Assembly (NCBI GenBank): GCA_946894095.1
Contig: OX335651.1
Span: 5,850,501 to 5,914,500 of the forward strand
From: Incurvaria masculella
Lineage: Eukaryota; Arthropoda; Insecta; Lepidoptera; Incurvariidae
DNA: 64,000 bases
Reading direction: 5' to 3'
Shown: piece after piece, positions 43,008-54,197 of the stretch
Layout: every line of letters begins with the position of its first letter
Position numbering within the stretch: position 1 is the first letter of the stretch
Position numbers and translations under genes: made by a program
The notes under the pieces: generated by a model
Databases searched by the model: none
Told to the model about the DNA's origin: nothing
The model's input: the letters and a program-made list of their open reading frames with translations, nothing else

Positions 43008-43494
43008 AAAATAATAGTTTAAAAAAACTAAAAAAACGCGCTTTTATAGCTAACCGAACTAAAAAATAGAAAATAATTTTTAATTTTAAAGAGTTTATAT
43101 TACAGTAGTAGAAGATCGAACAATCAATCAGAATTTATCACCTCAAGATAAAATTATAATAAAGTTTCAGTTATTAACAAAATAATTCAATTCAGAGTAA
43201 AAAGCGTGGGGTGCTTGATAAAGTAAATGTAACAATCATTCTATTTGCAACTGTCTATCAGAGGAGAGTTATGAAAAGTAGTAAAATGCACCCCACGCTT
43301 TTTACTCTGAATTGAATTATTTTGTTAATAACTGAAACTTTATTATAATTTTATCTTGAGGTGATAAATTCTGATTGATTGTTCGATCTTCTACTACTGT
43401 AATATAAACTCTTTAAAATTAAAAATTATTTTCTATTTTTTAGTTCGGTTAGCTATAAAAGCGTGTTTTTTTAGTTTTTTTAAACTATTATTTA
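43008..43494. repeat. Near-perfect 207 bp inverted repeat with 73 bp spacer
   Basis: 43008-43214 and 43288-43494 are reverse complements with, by eye, a single mismatch (GCGCTTTTAT against GTGCTTTTAT when aligned). The loop is 43215-43287. Transcription would yield a ~200 bp double-stranded hairpin. No coding frame is present. It may be a young foldback element, a source of hairpin siRNA, or an assembly artefact. Confidence 0.9.
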
Positions 43495-43741
43495 TTTTTC
43501 ATTTTTTAGTTCGATTTTTCGAATTCATATGCATTATTTGTACTCCAATCAATAAGACTTTATAATTACAAATTTTTTGATCGTATTAAATTCCTTCCTT
43601 ATCGACTGTAATTTCAAAGCATTGGTGTTTACCAAATTTTGTCCCGTAAAATAAATAGATTAAAAATGTATGTTCGGTTGTACAATCTCTTTATTAGATA
43701 GGTAGGAACTAATGTTAATAAAATACATATTTAATTTAGAC
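43495..43741 (-). other. Probable 3' untranslated part of the LINE E copy
   Basis: AT-rich DNA downstream (minus sense) of the LINE stop, with AATAAAG-type signals on the minus strand near 43690. No target duplication was found, so the end is undefined. Confidence 0.4.
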
Positions 43742-45160
43742 TTAAAGATAAAAAACTTCTTCTAAAAGAGCCGGAGCTCCAGCTGTACCTAGAATACTGG
43801 CGGTGTTGCCTCTTTGGATTTCGAGGCTTATTCGCCGGACAAAATGTGCCCCGGACCTGGGATCACCAGAACTTTCATTTAAAAGTTTGCCTAACGTTGA
43901 AGCAAAAGTTATCGCTTCTGGTGACCATGAACCGAGTGTCTCGGCTCCGAAAGCTAAAAACTCAAAAGAACTCGCCACGCAGCTGTATTTTTTATGTTTA
44001 TTTGCTGCTGCCCTCTCAGCTGCCGCTCCGGCCGCGCGAGAAGTGGCCTGAATGTAGGACGGCGCCAGAGTATCCACACAGGTGGCGTCCCATATTAATG
44101 CCTTTCCACTTGCCCACGGCACTAAGGTCACCCCGTCCGGGCGTTTACCATCCGAGCGACTGATTCCTGGGGGCTCGGTGATGCTGGGGTAGTTTGCTGT
44201 CACCAGTGCTCTTTTTATAATGTTATTTATATTGTAATGGCGGGATAAACGACCAGCGCTCCTTTGGCATGATAAACCGTGGTGGCCCCATTCGGTAACG
44301 TTGGTACCACAGACGCACGTATGAGGATGGCACAATCTAGCACCGACTCGAAGGCCTATTGAAATTCTGAGAGTGTTACTGTCAAGCAGAGTGCCTAGGC
44401 TTGGTGATGGATAGGCCCCCCGCCCCGGATTCGGCGACTGATGATGCTAGAATGCGAGCTTTGTCAATGTCAGCACTATTCATCAAGAGGGAAGAGTGTA
44501 TAGATTTTATAATCGGCAAATCCCAGGCTTTTTGGAGTTTAAGACGGATTGGAATAGGTTCTTCTGGGCACCTGGATTTCCAACCTTCGATAGCCCTGTT
44601 CAAGCAGTCCACCTCGAAATCACAGCCAAGTGATGGTGAAAGAATACTACCCACGAGTGGTAAACTGCTGTGGACGGAACTCAAAAATGCTGGAAGTGCA
44701 ACATCTTTTGTGCATCGTATGCCAACTCCGCCGAAGCCTATGGGAAGAGAGGCTTGTATCCAAGCATTTCCTTCTAATTGAATGTTCGTTATTTGGGATA
44801 GGCCTTTTTTGACAATAGCGTCTATTTTAGTTAGTGCTTCTGTATTGCGCCATAAAGGGCAACAGCGCATAAAGTATGTGAATCGTGGGATACCAAAACA
44901 AAATTTAAGGAGATGTAAGCCGACATGAGGTTGGATAGCACGAAGGCGATTTGTGAATATCTCCAACATATTGGTTTTATTTTCTAAAAGCGTTGTTGTG
45001 GATTGTTCCGTCAACGGGGCGCCCAGGAAGAATCTGTTCTCTTCAGTTAGAGTTTTGATTCCCGGTGTAATTTTTTCCAAAAGGCTTTTGATTTCTGTTG
45101 TCCTATCGGCGGTTAATTTCGAGAATATTGCTTCGCATTTTGTAGGGTTCAGCTCTGCAT
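43742..45160 (-). pseudogene. LINE reverse transcriptase with CCHC and restriction-like endonuclease (family E, copy 2)
   Basis: Sister of 9753-11304. It begins at LNPTKCE, just after the reverse transcriptase active site, so the catalytic YxDD is lost. It continues with CFGIPRFTYFMRCCPLW, GFGGVGIR and PAFLSSVHSS. A frameshift in a C/G run near 44415 splits it; the second part has CVCGTNVTEWGHHGLSC (C-x-C-x8-H-x4-C), RPDG..IWDAT (PD..D), KHKKY and RRISLEIQRGN, and ends EEVFYL. The last 200 residues are intact, including DATCVDT, where copy 1 is broken. Comparing both copies allows the domain order to be read. Upstream sequence after 45160 is unrelated. Clade not assigned. Confidence 0.85.
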
Positions 45161-45227
45161 AAAGAATGAACAAGGTGAGAGCGCAATTATCCTGAAAACA
45201 TTTTTGCCTCCGTTGTACTGTACCAAG

Positions 45228-45258
45228 TATGGAGTGTACAGAGTCTCTACACTCCATA
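45228..45258. repeat. Perfect 11 bp hairpin
   Basis: TATGGAGTGTA / TACACTCCATA with a 9 nt loop, next to the broken end of the LINE copy. Confidence 0.5.
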
Positions 45259-45357
45259 GTACCAAGTGCCCGAGCGAAAGAGTAAGTCCGAAAGTGCGGG
45301 CATGCGCAGATCTCGCGCTAGCTCTGTCTCTTTTACTCCACTACAGAGGATCTATAA

Positions 45358-46140
45358 AAGAATTTATTAATCCTGGCGGTCCTAATAAGGATAATGGGAA
45401 ACTGTTATGAAATTATTGCATTGTCATCGGTCCTTGATACGTTTTTTTTTTTTATGTGACTGGACATGATGGCTAATACCACACCTTCTGTCATGGTATT
45501 AGCCCAACACACCACATGGGAACTAGGTGCCATGCCAGGACCTTCCTTATATTGCTCGGCTACATTGAACTGGATGGAAAACACGGACAATTTTCATTGC
45601 CGCTTCGACCATCGTTCATTCAATGCGATGGTACCAACCCGGGCGGGATTAACCCTACCACTTAGTAAGTAAGGAAGGGGACCTACAGTTTAACGTGGAA
45701 TCCGAACCACGGCCAGCCTCTCTCAACGGTCTAATGGTCACCCATCCAAGACCAGACCGGACCCAGCGTTGCTTAACTTCGGAGAGCGATCGCCGAAGTG
45801 TCGCGCCACTGGGCCACTGAGGCTGAGAATGCAAAGTTTCAAATTAATCAGACTTCTGGAAACTGGTGAAAATTAATCTCAAAGATTCCATTACATACAT
45901 AGATACATGCAACCCAAGCTAATAAAAGCGTGTTAAAAAAAGAATTGATTAATCCTGGCGGTCCTAATAGTGATAATGGGAAACTGTTATGAAATTATTG
46001 CATTGTCATCGGTCCTTGATACGTATGCAAAGTTTCAAATTAATCAGACTTCTGGAAACTGGTGAAAATTAAGTTCAAAGATTCCGTTACATAGATACAA
46101 CCCAAGCCCAACACAAAGCAAGCTAAAAAAAAAAAAAAGC
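45358..46140 (+). repeat. Two-unit tandem duplication, first unit carrying a SINE
   Basis: Unit 1 (45358-45441 plus 45827-45940) and unit 2 (45941-46140) share GATTAATCCTGGCGGTCCTAA, GGGAAACTGTTATGAAATTA, TCATCGGTCCTTGATACGT, then ATGCAAAGTTTCAAATTAAT and GCGTGTTAAAAAAA. Unit 2 has no SINE between ..GATACGT and ATGCAAAG, so the duplication probably predates the SINE or the SINE entered one unit only. Confidence 0.8.
45442..45823 (-). mobile_element. 5S rRNA-derived SINE, full-length reference copy
   Basis: About 380 bp. On the minus strand: a head with CCGAAGTTAAGCAACGCTGG (5S box A region), GGTCCGGTCTGGTC (intermediate element) and TTGGATGGGTGACC (box C region), as in the internal promoter of 5S rRNA genes. 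The body has CGTGGTTCGGATTCCACG, AGTGGTAGGGTTAATCCC, CCATCGCATTGAATGAACG, TGTCCGTGTTTTCCATCCAG and AGAAGGTGTGGTATTAGCC. The tail is GTCCAGTCACATAAAAAAAA. This is the layout of SINE3-class elements: pol III transcription from the head, mobilised by a LINE. It has no protein. Confidence 0.9.
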
Positions 46141-46152
46141 GTGTTAAAAAAA

Positions 46153-46898
46153 AGGCAGGCTCCGTGATGAGAAGCATGTAACATGTCCACAAAGCAGGCA
46201 ATGCACATAGTGTTTGATTTGGTAAGATTTACGATAATTTTAATTACAAAGCAACTCATAGCTAAAAGTTAATCACGACCTCTGTAGTCAAAATCAAACA
46301 AAAACCAAATCGATTACAAATCTTAATGAAACCGCCTATGTCTGATGACCAAATCTTTTTATGATGTTTCTTTTTTATCGTTGAATAATCCACCTCCAAA
46401 GTTATCGTATAAAACGCGCGACAAAATCGAACTTTCGGAGCTTATACCTTATACACTGTTTGCCGCGTGCGGCGCCGCGGCGGTCACGTCGCTCGACGCG
46501 CTATATAGTTGCATTGAATGTCTAAACCACCACAACTGTTTTCCAATGCCAATGGTCATGAGACACATCACACACAATACCTATACACATACACTAACAC
46601 AAAATCAAAGCGTTTCATAACATTTAAATGACAACTTCGAATCGATATTCATGTATTAGTTTTTTTTTTTAATGCGCAACCTCTTTCCCATGATACAGTC
46701 AAGCACTAGTTTGGGAAAGAGGGAACAAAACTGTTATTCTACTGTACCTTTATAAAATAAAATTTGATTTGATTTGATTTGATCTAGTTCGATCAAATAA
46801 AGCTGTTTTGAGTATAATTTTGGATCACTGACAAGAAATATGCGCAAGATCTTCTTTCCACGTTTGTATGGGGAGTTGAGCGGGAAGGCCCACCTTAA
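46153..46898 (+). mobile_element. MITE F, left-truncated copy with two insertions
   Basis: Matches F from GGCAGGCTCCGTGATGAG to GGCCCACCTTAA at 46895-46898. About 90 bp of GC-rich DNA (TGCCGCGTGCGGCGCCGCGG) is inserted near 46450-46540, and a LINE tail at about 46567-46783. Confidence 0.7.
46660..46785 (+). mobile_element. LINE 3' tail with ATTTG repeats
   Basis: CTCTTTCCCATGATACAGTC, GGGAAAGAGGGAACAAAAC, CTTTATAAAATAAAATTTG and a GATTTGATTTGATTTGAT tail. It breaks the MITE F text between GAGACA and TCTAGTTCGATC. Confidence 0.55.
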
Positions 46899-46996
46899 GA
46901 AATATAAAATATAAATATTGAGCGACTTGATAAAGATGTCTACTGATTGAGCTTATATTTAATAAGTTTTACATTAACCTAATGTTAATAAAAAAA

Positions 46997-47310
46997 CCGG
47001 CCTAGTGCGAGTCGGACTCGCACACGAAGGGTTCCGTACCATCGTAGAAAAAAAAACAAAAAAATTAGATTTTTTGTATGAGAGCCCCCTTTTATTTTTT
47101 AATCTTACCTATTTGTTGTTATAGCGGCAAAATAAATACACACTCTGTGAAAATTTCAGCTGTCTACCTGTTACGGTTACTGAGATACAGCCCTGTGACA
47201 GACGGACAGACGGACGGACGGGCGGACGGGCGGACGGACGGACGGACGGACGGACGGACAGCGGAGGCATAGTAATAGGGTTCCGTTTTCACCCTTTGGG
47301 TACGGAACCA
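46997..47310 (-). mobile_element. Family A repeat, complete
   Basis: CCGGCCTAGTGCGAGTCGGA through GGGTTCCGTACC, TTGTTATAGCGGCAAAATAA, a (GGAC)n tract of ~15 units and TTTGGGTACGGAACC. A TAAAA follows the end. Confidence 0.9.
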
Positions 47311-50134
47311 TAAAAACATCATAAGTCCATTTTTAGTCGTGTCTACTATAAACATCATAAAAAATCCATGGATTCTGAGGCAATAAAGGGATGAATAAAC
47401 TAAAAATGGACAAAGAGTTTAATGTGATGTTGATCAGCCTTTGTTTTTGTATTTCTTTGTGTCCTTCGTATAGCGCGTACAGACACCTTCCGGTGCCTCT
47501 TTGGTACCTATGTAGTTTCAAACTCTAATGGCAAACTTTGATGCTTATTTTTCAAGGATAATTTCACTTGAATGAATCTTTATAAGTGTCGAAGATGACT
47601 TCAAGTATACCGTACAACAGAGATTTATGTATTCAGCGTACGACGTATTTAAACATAAATTTTACTACCCGACTATTTCGAATCGTAACCCTAACATTGG
47701 GTCGTAAATGCCAAGTCGTGTCCAAATAGGAGCTCAAATTGCACTAGCGGTTGAATGCAAATCAGTTTCATGCAGTTCGGGTGGGCAAATTGATATTGCA
47801 TTCAGTCCGATCACGATTCGCTGGAGACTGCGCGATGTTTGTTACGATCCACGCATTTGGGACAAATTACTCTATTGTTTGCCTTTTGCAAGAATATAAA
47901 TTCGCCTCTGATGAAGAATATCATCGGGAGATAGACTGCGTCATGAGAAGGGAGCTCCAATAAGATGCAAAATAAGAACGCATGTTTAAGGTTCTGTTAT
48001 GACACACGCGAGATTTACCCGATTAGCTTTGCAATCTAGAGAAATTCATAGAACGAATCGATAAAGATGTATTCTAAATGGGCTAAACTTGTGATTCATT
48101 TGAAAATTTGCCTAATATTAAATCTTGGAAGATTGAAGATCTTAAAGATTGAAAAACTTGATTTTTTGGAGCACTCGCCTTTTAATGGGGTCAACTGTAA
48201 ACATAACTAGTGTTATGATAATCTGGATTTTAAAGTAATGAAGGGATTAATGGACAAAGAGCATGTTGTGATATGTCTTAACCAAAAACTGAAGGGATAG
48301 ATATGTCGACGTAGGTGTTCTAGTATCGACAAGACCACCAAGCAATGCAATTAAATGAAACTGGTGTAATAGGAACACCTAGAAGGCCACACAGGAAGTC
48401 TTCATGACTTAATGCGGCATCGGACCCCCATCGATACGCGAATCGGTTTGCCAATCACCTAACGTCACTCGGGTGGTCTCGGCGACATTCATCGGGCGTC
48501 CGCAAGGCGAAACGTCTCGCCTTGTCGCCTGTCCTATTTGGTAACTCGGATTTATGTTCCTTCCTTGGCTTCTTTAATATTTTACGGACAGTTAATGGTC
48601 CGAGTCGTGATGTATCGACGGGTGATTGCGAGCCGGACGCCGAGAGATTTATGTGTGCTTCGTGAACTCGTTGCGTCTATTGCGCGTGCGCTGCTCGCCA
48701 TTGTCCCTACAACGTGACAGCGAATTATCGTCGTGTGTTGACTCATTTTTACTTGAAGGATGTGGACAATTAGAACGACACTACAAAATTTAGACTTTGG
48801 ACCTTTGAATGGACAGGCACTGAATTTGGAAAGGAATCACTTTGTAACTAATCTTTGCATTGTGCTGAATAACATTGCAATGCAGCGTCATCGGATCAGT
48901 AATCCGTGTAATTAAATTAACACAAAATAAATCATTTATTAGAATCCGCTTTAATATACATCTACAGGTGCTACAAAATGAGTTATGTATTACATTGATA
49001 ATTATATTATAATAGTACTGGCAGACTGAATGAGGCTTTTCACTGTGTCTAGTTTAAAGACAAATATCCATTAGAATTAAGATAAATCGCTATGATTCTT
49101 TTAAAATTAAAAATAGTAATGAGACATTGTGAGACTTTTTGAACATTTGGCATTTTGGAACATTTTTCAAAAACTGGCTCGACTAAAACATCTAAATAAA
49201 TATCGAACCTGCTCACAAAATATCATGAGATCATCGGTTGAGAAATGCGACCTTGATAGAGGAGAACATCCGGACATACGAAAGCATTTTTCCTATTCTG
49301 AAACGAAGGCGCTACGCTCGAGCTTCGACCAAATGAATATTTTGTTATTGCTATGTATAATAGTTGTATCTATTATTCCTAGGCGCCAAAATAATTCTTT
49401 GAGTGTGTATGGCGTATGCATTTTTTAAAAACTGCACTAGTCTTTGATGAACAAACTCAAAAGTCATGTTGCTATCTACGCTTATGACGAAACTTGAATA
49501 ACCTTTCGCAAAAAGTGATTTGTTCGAGTTAAAAAAGGAATAATTTCGTCACGTTTGGACGGATATAAAGGAGCATAAAAATTCCGAGCGTAACCACATG
49601 GAGGCTACAGCCAGCGATAGATCTACTGCTCCTGTTGAATGGAAACCGCCCAATTATCGTCCGACTGAAAGAACAACACGCAGTAAAATCGGCATTCAAC
49701 ACAAGGTTAATTGCCTTTACGGTGATAATGCGGTGATTCCAATGACCAAAGATCATCTGCGGTACGTTAAAACCATTGGATACAATAGGTAGTTGTGGAA
49801 TCGAATTGGAATCGTCATTGTATTCGTCGTGGGCTGTGGGAAGATATTTAATACGATCGGTCATGTCTACGTCACGATTAATTTATTTTTTGTGTCTGTT
49901 TTAATCATAGACCTAGCATGCGCGCGCGTTTTAATATAACTGGACGTAGATGGCTAGACTGTCATTATATTTGCCCGACACACATGGCATCAGATTCAGT
50001 TTCTTTATTTCCTCCATTAGATGTATATTACACACTCGGATTCGTCTTTTTTTCCTGTCAGTTCGATTACTTCTGGCGAAGAAGAGTCGACGAGAAATTT
50101 CGTCAGGTTGGTCATTGTATTTTATTTTTTCCAA
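47311..50134. other. Unassigned spacer with a CpG-rich patch
   Basis: No gene is supported. 48400-48720 is richer in CpG (CGGCGACATTCATCGGGCG, GAGCCGGACGCCGAGAG) and may be a conserved non-coding or promoter element. Frames of 99-111 codons near 49129 and 49529 have no recognisable motif. Confidence 0.4.
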
Positions 50135-50195
50135 AGCAGTAGTAATCAATCAATCACTGTAAACTAGTTACAGTGATTGATTGATTACTACTGCT
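50135..50195. repeat. Perfect 27 bp inverted repeat, 7 nt loop
   Basis: Arms 50135-50161 (AGCAGTAGTAATCAATCAAT..) and 50169-50195 are exact complements, loop AACTAGT. It could form a cruciform or, if transcribed, a hairpin. Confidence 0.9.
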
Positions 50196-50261
50196 CACAA
50201 AGAACATTATTATAATAACATTATCTTGGTTATAATGGCAATAGAGATGGAAACAGGATCA

Positions 50262-50456
50262 AGCACGGCTACTTTAAACTGGATGGAAAACACGGACAAT
50301 AATCATTGCCGCTTCGCTCGTCGTTTATTGAACGCGATGGTACCAACTAACATAATAACTGATGAAGGAGACTTAAAGTTTAATCTGAAATCCGAGCCAC
50401 GACCGCGACGTTCCCTTAGTCACCTCTTACGACATGCACGGAAATAAATGCAGTGG
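50262..50456 (-). mobile_element. SINE with 5S-SINE body but different head
   Basis: Body text CACGGCTACTTTAAACTGG, ATGGAAAACACGGACAAT, CATTGCCGCTTCGC and GATGGTACCAAC, then CACCTCTTACGACATGCACGG and AAATAAATGCAGTGG in place of the 5S-like head. The latter is shared with 12505-12531. Confidence 0.7.
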
Positions 50457-50479
50457 TTTTTATGTGCCGGAACCCAGAG

Positions 50480-50516
50480 AGCACAATAAAAAAGTATTCA
50501 CGTGTTTTATTGTGCT
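50480..50516. repeat. 12 bp hairpin
   Basis: AGCACAATAAAA at 50480-50491 and TTTTATTGTGCT at 50505-50516 with a 13 nt loop. Confidence 0.6.
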
Positions 50517-51112
50517 GTCTTAGGTCATGGACTATGCAGCTTGTAGCTTAGAGGTAACATCTTTGTTGTGGTCCCCTTTAACATAACTCATTTGTTTTAA
50601 CCACAGAGCGTACTCAGTGCGCGTAGAGTAGTAGCGAGTTAAGGCGCTAGGACTAGCCAACTACTCGCGCCATACAAATGCACTTTATAACAAATGTAAT
50701 AATATGTAGTGAAACGCTTCAGCAAATCCAAATAGAACTCCAGACTGATAATGGATTGTTAATATTTTTTTATTCCATCATTTATTTAAATAATAATAAA
50801 AATAAAAAAGTTGATTTTTCTCATTAGAAATCTGAAAGTAATTCGATTTCTAGATATAAGCAAAAACAGCATATATGCATAAACAAAAAATTCCATTTGC
50901 TTTTAGATTTCTACATTTAGTCAAAAAAGTTCGGAAATGGACACCGTTTCCGCAATATATTTTGTATAGAAAAAGGAAACATACATTAACGAAAATAATT
51001 CAATTCCTAGACAAGGAATCATATATTGTAAGAATGACACTTATAATCGTCAGACTTAGTTAGTTAACTTGGGGTGCCTCGTCTAACTTTGCGATTTGGC
51101 TAGTACCAGGCC

Positions 51113-51235
51113 CTTAAGGTGGGCTAGTAAGCATCAGAAAATTGACGCATTTGGGAAATATCTAAGAACCACTGTTTCAATGAACTGGATTTTTTGTATC
51201 TAATTTAATTTAACTAATATCTGTGTCTGCAGGTT
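51113..51235 (+). mobile_element. Element G, left end remnant
   Basis: TTAAGGTGGGCTAGTAAGCAT, CAGAAAATTGACGC, AACCACTGTTTCAA and ATATCTGTGTCTGCA match G. The last phrase is also just right of the LINE in G (11329-11344), confirming that the LINE split this sequence there. Confidence 0.55.
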
Positions 51236-52344
51236 ATTGTTTTTTCTTAGAAAATATATATTCTTGGGCGAACCAGAGAGGATATATTTTTTTATGATGG
51301 TTTTGGTTTTGCTCAAATTAGTTACTTTTTCCAGTACATTATCCTCCTTATTAACTAAAGAGGTGCTCACCTGGACGACATGTTGGAGGACCTGTCTAAC
51401 ACGTTGTTCATTTGGCACTGCCCTGGAGACACGTGTAGCATTTCCAAGAGTACATCAGCAGCCACCGACGCGAACAACTCCATCCAATGTAAACTAATAA
51501 CGCATCAAAAAGTAAATGTAATACTAAGAAGTCACAAAATCGATCAAAATCAAAGGAATCCAGTAGGCGTCGTGGCCATTAAAAACCATGTAATCCGATC
51601 TCAACACGATCCGAACATGTCTTCTCCATCAGAGAGTCGTAACTTAGCTTTCGTTAAACCTTATGGCGGCACGCTTAATGATCCCTTTGCGCTGACCCTA
51701 AATTCCGCTCCATCTACACATTATAAAATCAAAGGAATTACCATAAGCGCGAAGACAAACATCTTTTATGCCCGGGCATAATTAATTCAACATTTACATC
51801 GACGGAGCTCTACAAATACTCGACGGTAAGCCTGGCGGCAGTAAACATCAATTTTTATCTGGACCGTTGAATGGTGATTTTATTGTCGACATCTCAACAG
51901 TTGCCGGCGACATGTTTATGCGGGGCGACCCGCTCTAATGGTGACAAATGTCATCTGGGGCCCATTATTCTATCGCGGCGAAGAATCAAATCACTAACCG
52001 AGCGTTTTAAGCGGCCATATATCTCAACTACGGGTTATCTGCAGGTTACTGCAGCGCTGGAGCGACTCCGTGTTGCGCACACACACGCAACGTCGGCGGA
52101 CACTTATCTACTCCAGGGCGCGCTATAAACAGTTGTAAATTAATGTTTTTACTCGCGATAAAATAAATTAATGTTTCGTGTTTGAATTGATGTATTTATG
52201 GGGGTGATAAAACGGCTTAAGTGCGGGTGGGGCGTCGATCTTGCACTGAGCTGTTCTTGTATGGTGACGCGTTTGTTTTCAAAATACGCCCCTCTCGATT
52301 GATATTGACATTTATGTCTCATTGATTTCATGTTACGACATCTG
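51236..52344. other. Unassigned spacer
   Basis: A 133-codon plus frame at 51380-51781 has no motif or family I recognise. 51860-52130 is GC-richer without a clear frame. Confidence 0.35.
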
Positions 52345-52440
52345 CATTGAAGGGTTGTGATTATCTTTTTAAAATAATCAGAAAACGTTTTTGGTCGTGA
52401 TATTCGTCGAAAACAGGGTTCGAACCTGCGACCTGCTAGG
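52345..52440 (-). mobile_element. tRNA-derived SINE family H, head-truncated
   Basis: AATCAGAAAACGTTTTTGG, GGTCGTGATATTCGTCG and the box B-bearing GGGTTCGAACCTGCGACCT match 24535-24598. Ends within the tRNA-like part. Confidence 0.65.
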
Positions 52441-52570
52441 TTGTTTGGTCATATTTGCGAAAATATCGCCATCTAGTAGTAGATAAGGGAAGCATTGTAT
52501 CGATTCAAATATAATCGAGAAATTCGTTGGCTGACTCAGCGGTCAGAGCATGCAATGTAATAAAAAATAC

Positions 52571-53164
52571 GCTAGCTAAGGTACCTGGCTCCGCTAGGGT
52601 CAATGTCGTTTTAGACTGATGTCAGGCCGACTTATTTCCTGAGCTGGTAGACTCAATTCTCACCTAAATTGGCGTTTACGTAACTTCGAAGTTCCGTAAA
52701 AACGTCAAACTCCATACAAGTTTTTACTATATATTCTGTGGTTTTACTTTTTCAAACTGTCAAAGTCAAACTCGGACTTTCGATTTGTATGAAAACGCGG
52801 AGTGGACGTAAACCGCTACGTCGACGTATTTACGGCAACATTGAGTAAGCTGTCAAATCAAACTCGGACTCGCAAATGTTAGTTCGATTAACGCCCACGC
52901 GCGCGCTCTTCAATTTTTCCATACATTTGAAAACGCCAGTCGATCGGTTTGCCGTAAACGCCAATTTAGGTGAGAACTCAGACTGCCCACTCTGGATATT
53001 ATATGAGTTCCCCATACAAAGTGTCATCCCCTATTTCACCCCCTTTAGTTTAATTTTCTCCACAAAATGTAGCCTATGACTTTCTCCAAGTTCCAGAATA
53101 TCTCTAAACTGAAATTCATCAAAATTGGTTTAGCGGTTTAGGCGTGAAAACGCTACAGACAGAC
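52571..53164 (-). mobile_element. Helitron-like repeat (family Q) interrupted by a MITE
   Basis: GCTAGCTAAGGTACCTGGCTC and CGCTAGGGTCAATGTCG form the 3' end on the minus strand, and GGTTTAGCGGTTTAGGCGTG with GAAAACGCTACAGACAGAC the 5' end. The middle is replaced by the MITE at 52658-52975. Confidence 0.65.
52658..52975. mobile_element. MITE with perfect 23 bp inverted ends
   Basis: TCTCACCTAAATTGGCGTTT(ACG) at 52658-52680 is the exact reverse complement of 52953-52975. ACTCA occurs just outside each end (52651-52655 and 52976-52980), one base off on the left, so the duplication is uncertain. About 318 bp, no coding frame. Confidence 0.75.
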
Positions 53165-53165
53165 A

Positions 53166-53319
53166 AAGTCCAAAAAGTACAAGATCCAAAACACAGAAAA
53201 TAAAAAATTATGTATTTTTCGTTTTTATTATTACCAATAAAACCTAACTCCATTGAATATGTTCATATTATTACGAATTTGAGATGCTATGGCTTTTGGA
53301 TCTCGTGCTTTTTGGACTT
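53166..53319. mobile_element. Short inverted-repeat element
   Basis: AAGTCCAAAAAGTACAAGAT(CCAAAA) at 53166-53191 pairs with 53294-53319 with two differences. AT-rich loop of ~100 bp. Confidence 0.55.
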
Positions 53320-53890
53320 AATGATGCGTCCACTTTTTACACTGCCTCACTTAAATTAATTTCTTGAAATTAAGGATGACATTTTTAAAATTAAAAGGCT
53401 AAAGAAAACCGAATACCAGTAGCACAAGGCATAAATAGAGATATCAATAAATTGTTGCATTACAGAATACGGGTCCAAAGACGGTGGTCCATAAAGTCTT
53501 ATTTAATGATAGTTAAATCTGTCGCGTTTTCATTTAAGATTAACGGCTTCACTCGAATGTGAGGTTTATTGATATTTCGGAGTTGTTAGCAACCGAGTTT
53601 AGTAGGGTTCTATCGAAGGGTTACACGTTCGTCTAATTTTGTAGAGTGACAGCTTTTTATTTCGAGGAGAATCACGTGTGGTCTATTACCCATTTAACAT
53701 TTGGCCGTCGTCACGAAAGCAATAAAAGTTATCTGAAATCTTGAACTGGATTTTATCTTTTTAGTAATAAAATTGGTAAGAAACTTTCGTAAGCAAAACC
53801 ACTGTTAAAATGTGTGAGACTGCCATCATTTCAATAAAAATATTCAGATTATAATCATGAAATAAGACTAAAATGTATGATTATGGGATA
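53320..53890. other. Unassigned spacer
   Basis: No gene or recognised repeat. Confidence 0.3.
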
Positions 53891-54197
53891 TCAGTCTCGG
53901 ATGATTGGCTTTGGCGCTCGATCATCGAGGTTAAGCGACACTGGACGAAGATAGGTTCTGGATGGGTGACCATTTGACCTTGAGGTTAGGCGTAGTTTGG
54001 ATTCTACGTAAACCTGAGTAGTAGGACCACACACATTGTATTTAATTAAAGATAGTAGAAGCGGCAATTAATATATCCAAGTTTTACATCTAGTTCTATC
54101 CAGTCTTGGCACGGGACCTAGGTTCTATGTGAGGTATTGGTCTAATGTCATGGCAATAGGTGTGGTATTAGCTATCCATGACCAGTTTAAAAAAAAA
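53891..54197 (+). mobile_element. 5S-type SINE, near full-length, diverged
   Basis: Head retains CGATCATCGAGGTTAAGCGAC and GGTTCTGGATGGGTGACCAT, the two 5S control blocks. The body is shortened. The tail is GGTGTGGTATTAGC, CCATGACCAGTTT and an A-run. An older copy than 29947 or 45442. Confidence 0.8.

Noticed and set aside
45737..45800. A true 5S rRNA gene
   Set aside because: Only the internal promoter portion matches, and the flanks are the SINE body repeated across the window.
51380..51781. 133-codon frame as a host gene
   Set aside because: No known motif, no splice or promoter support, and composition like the surroundings.
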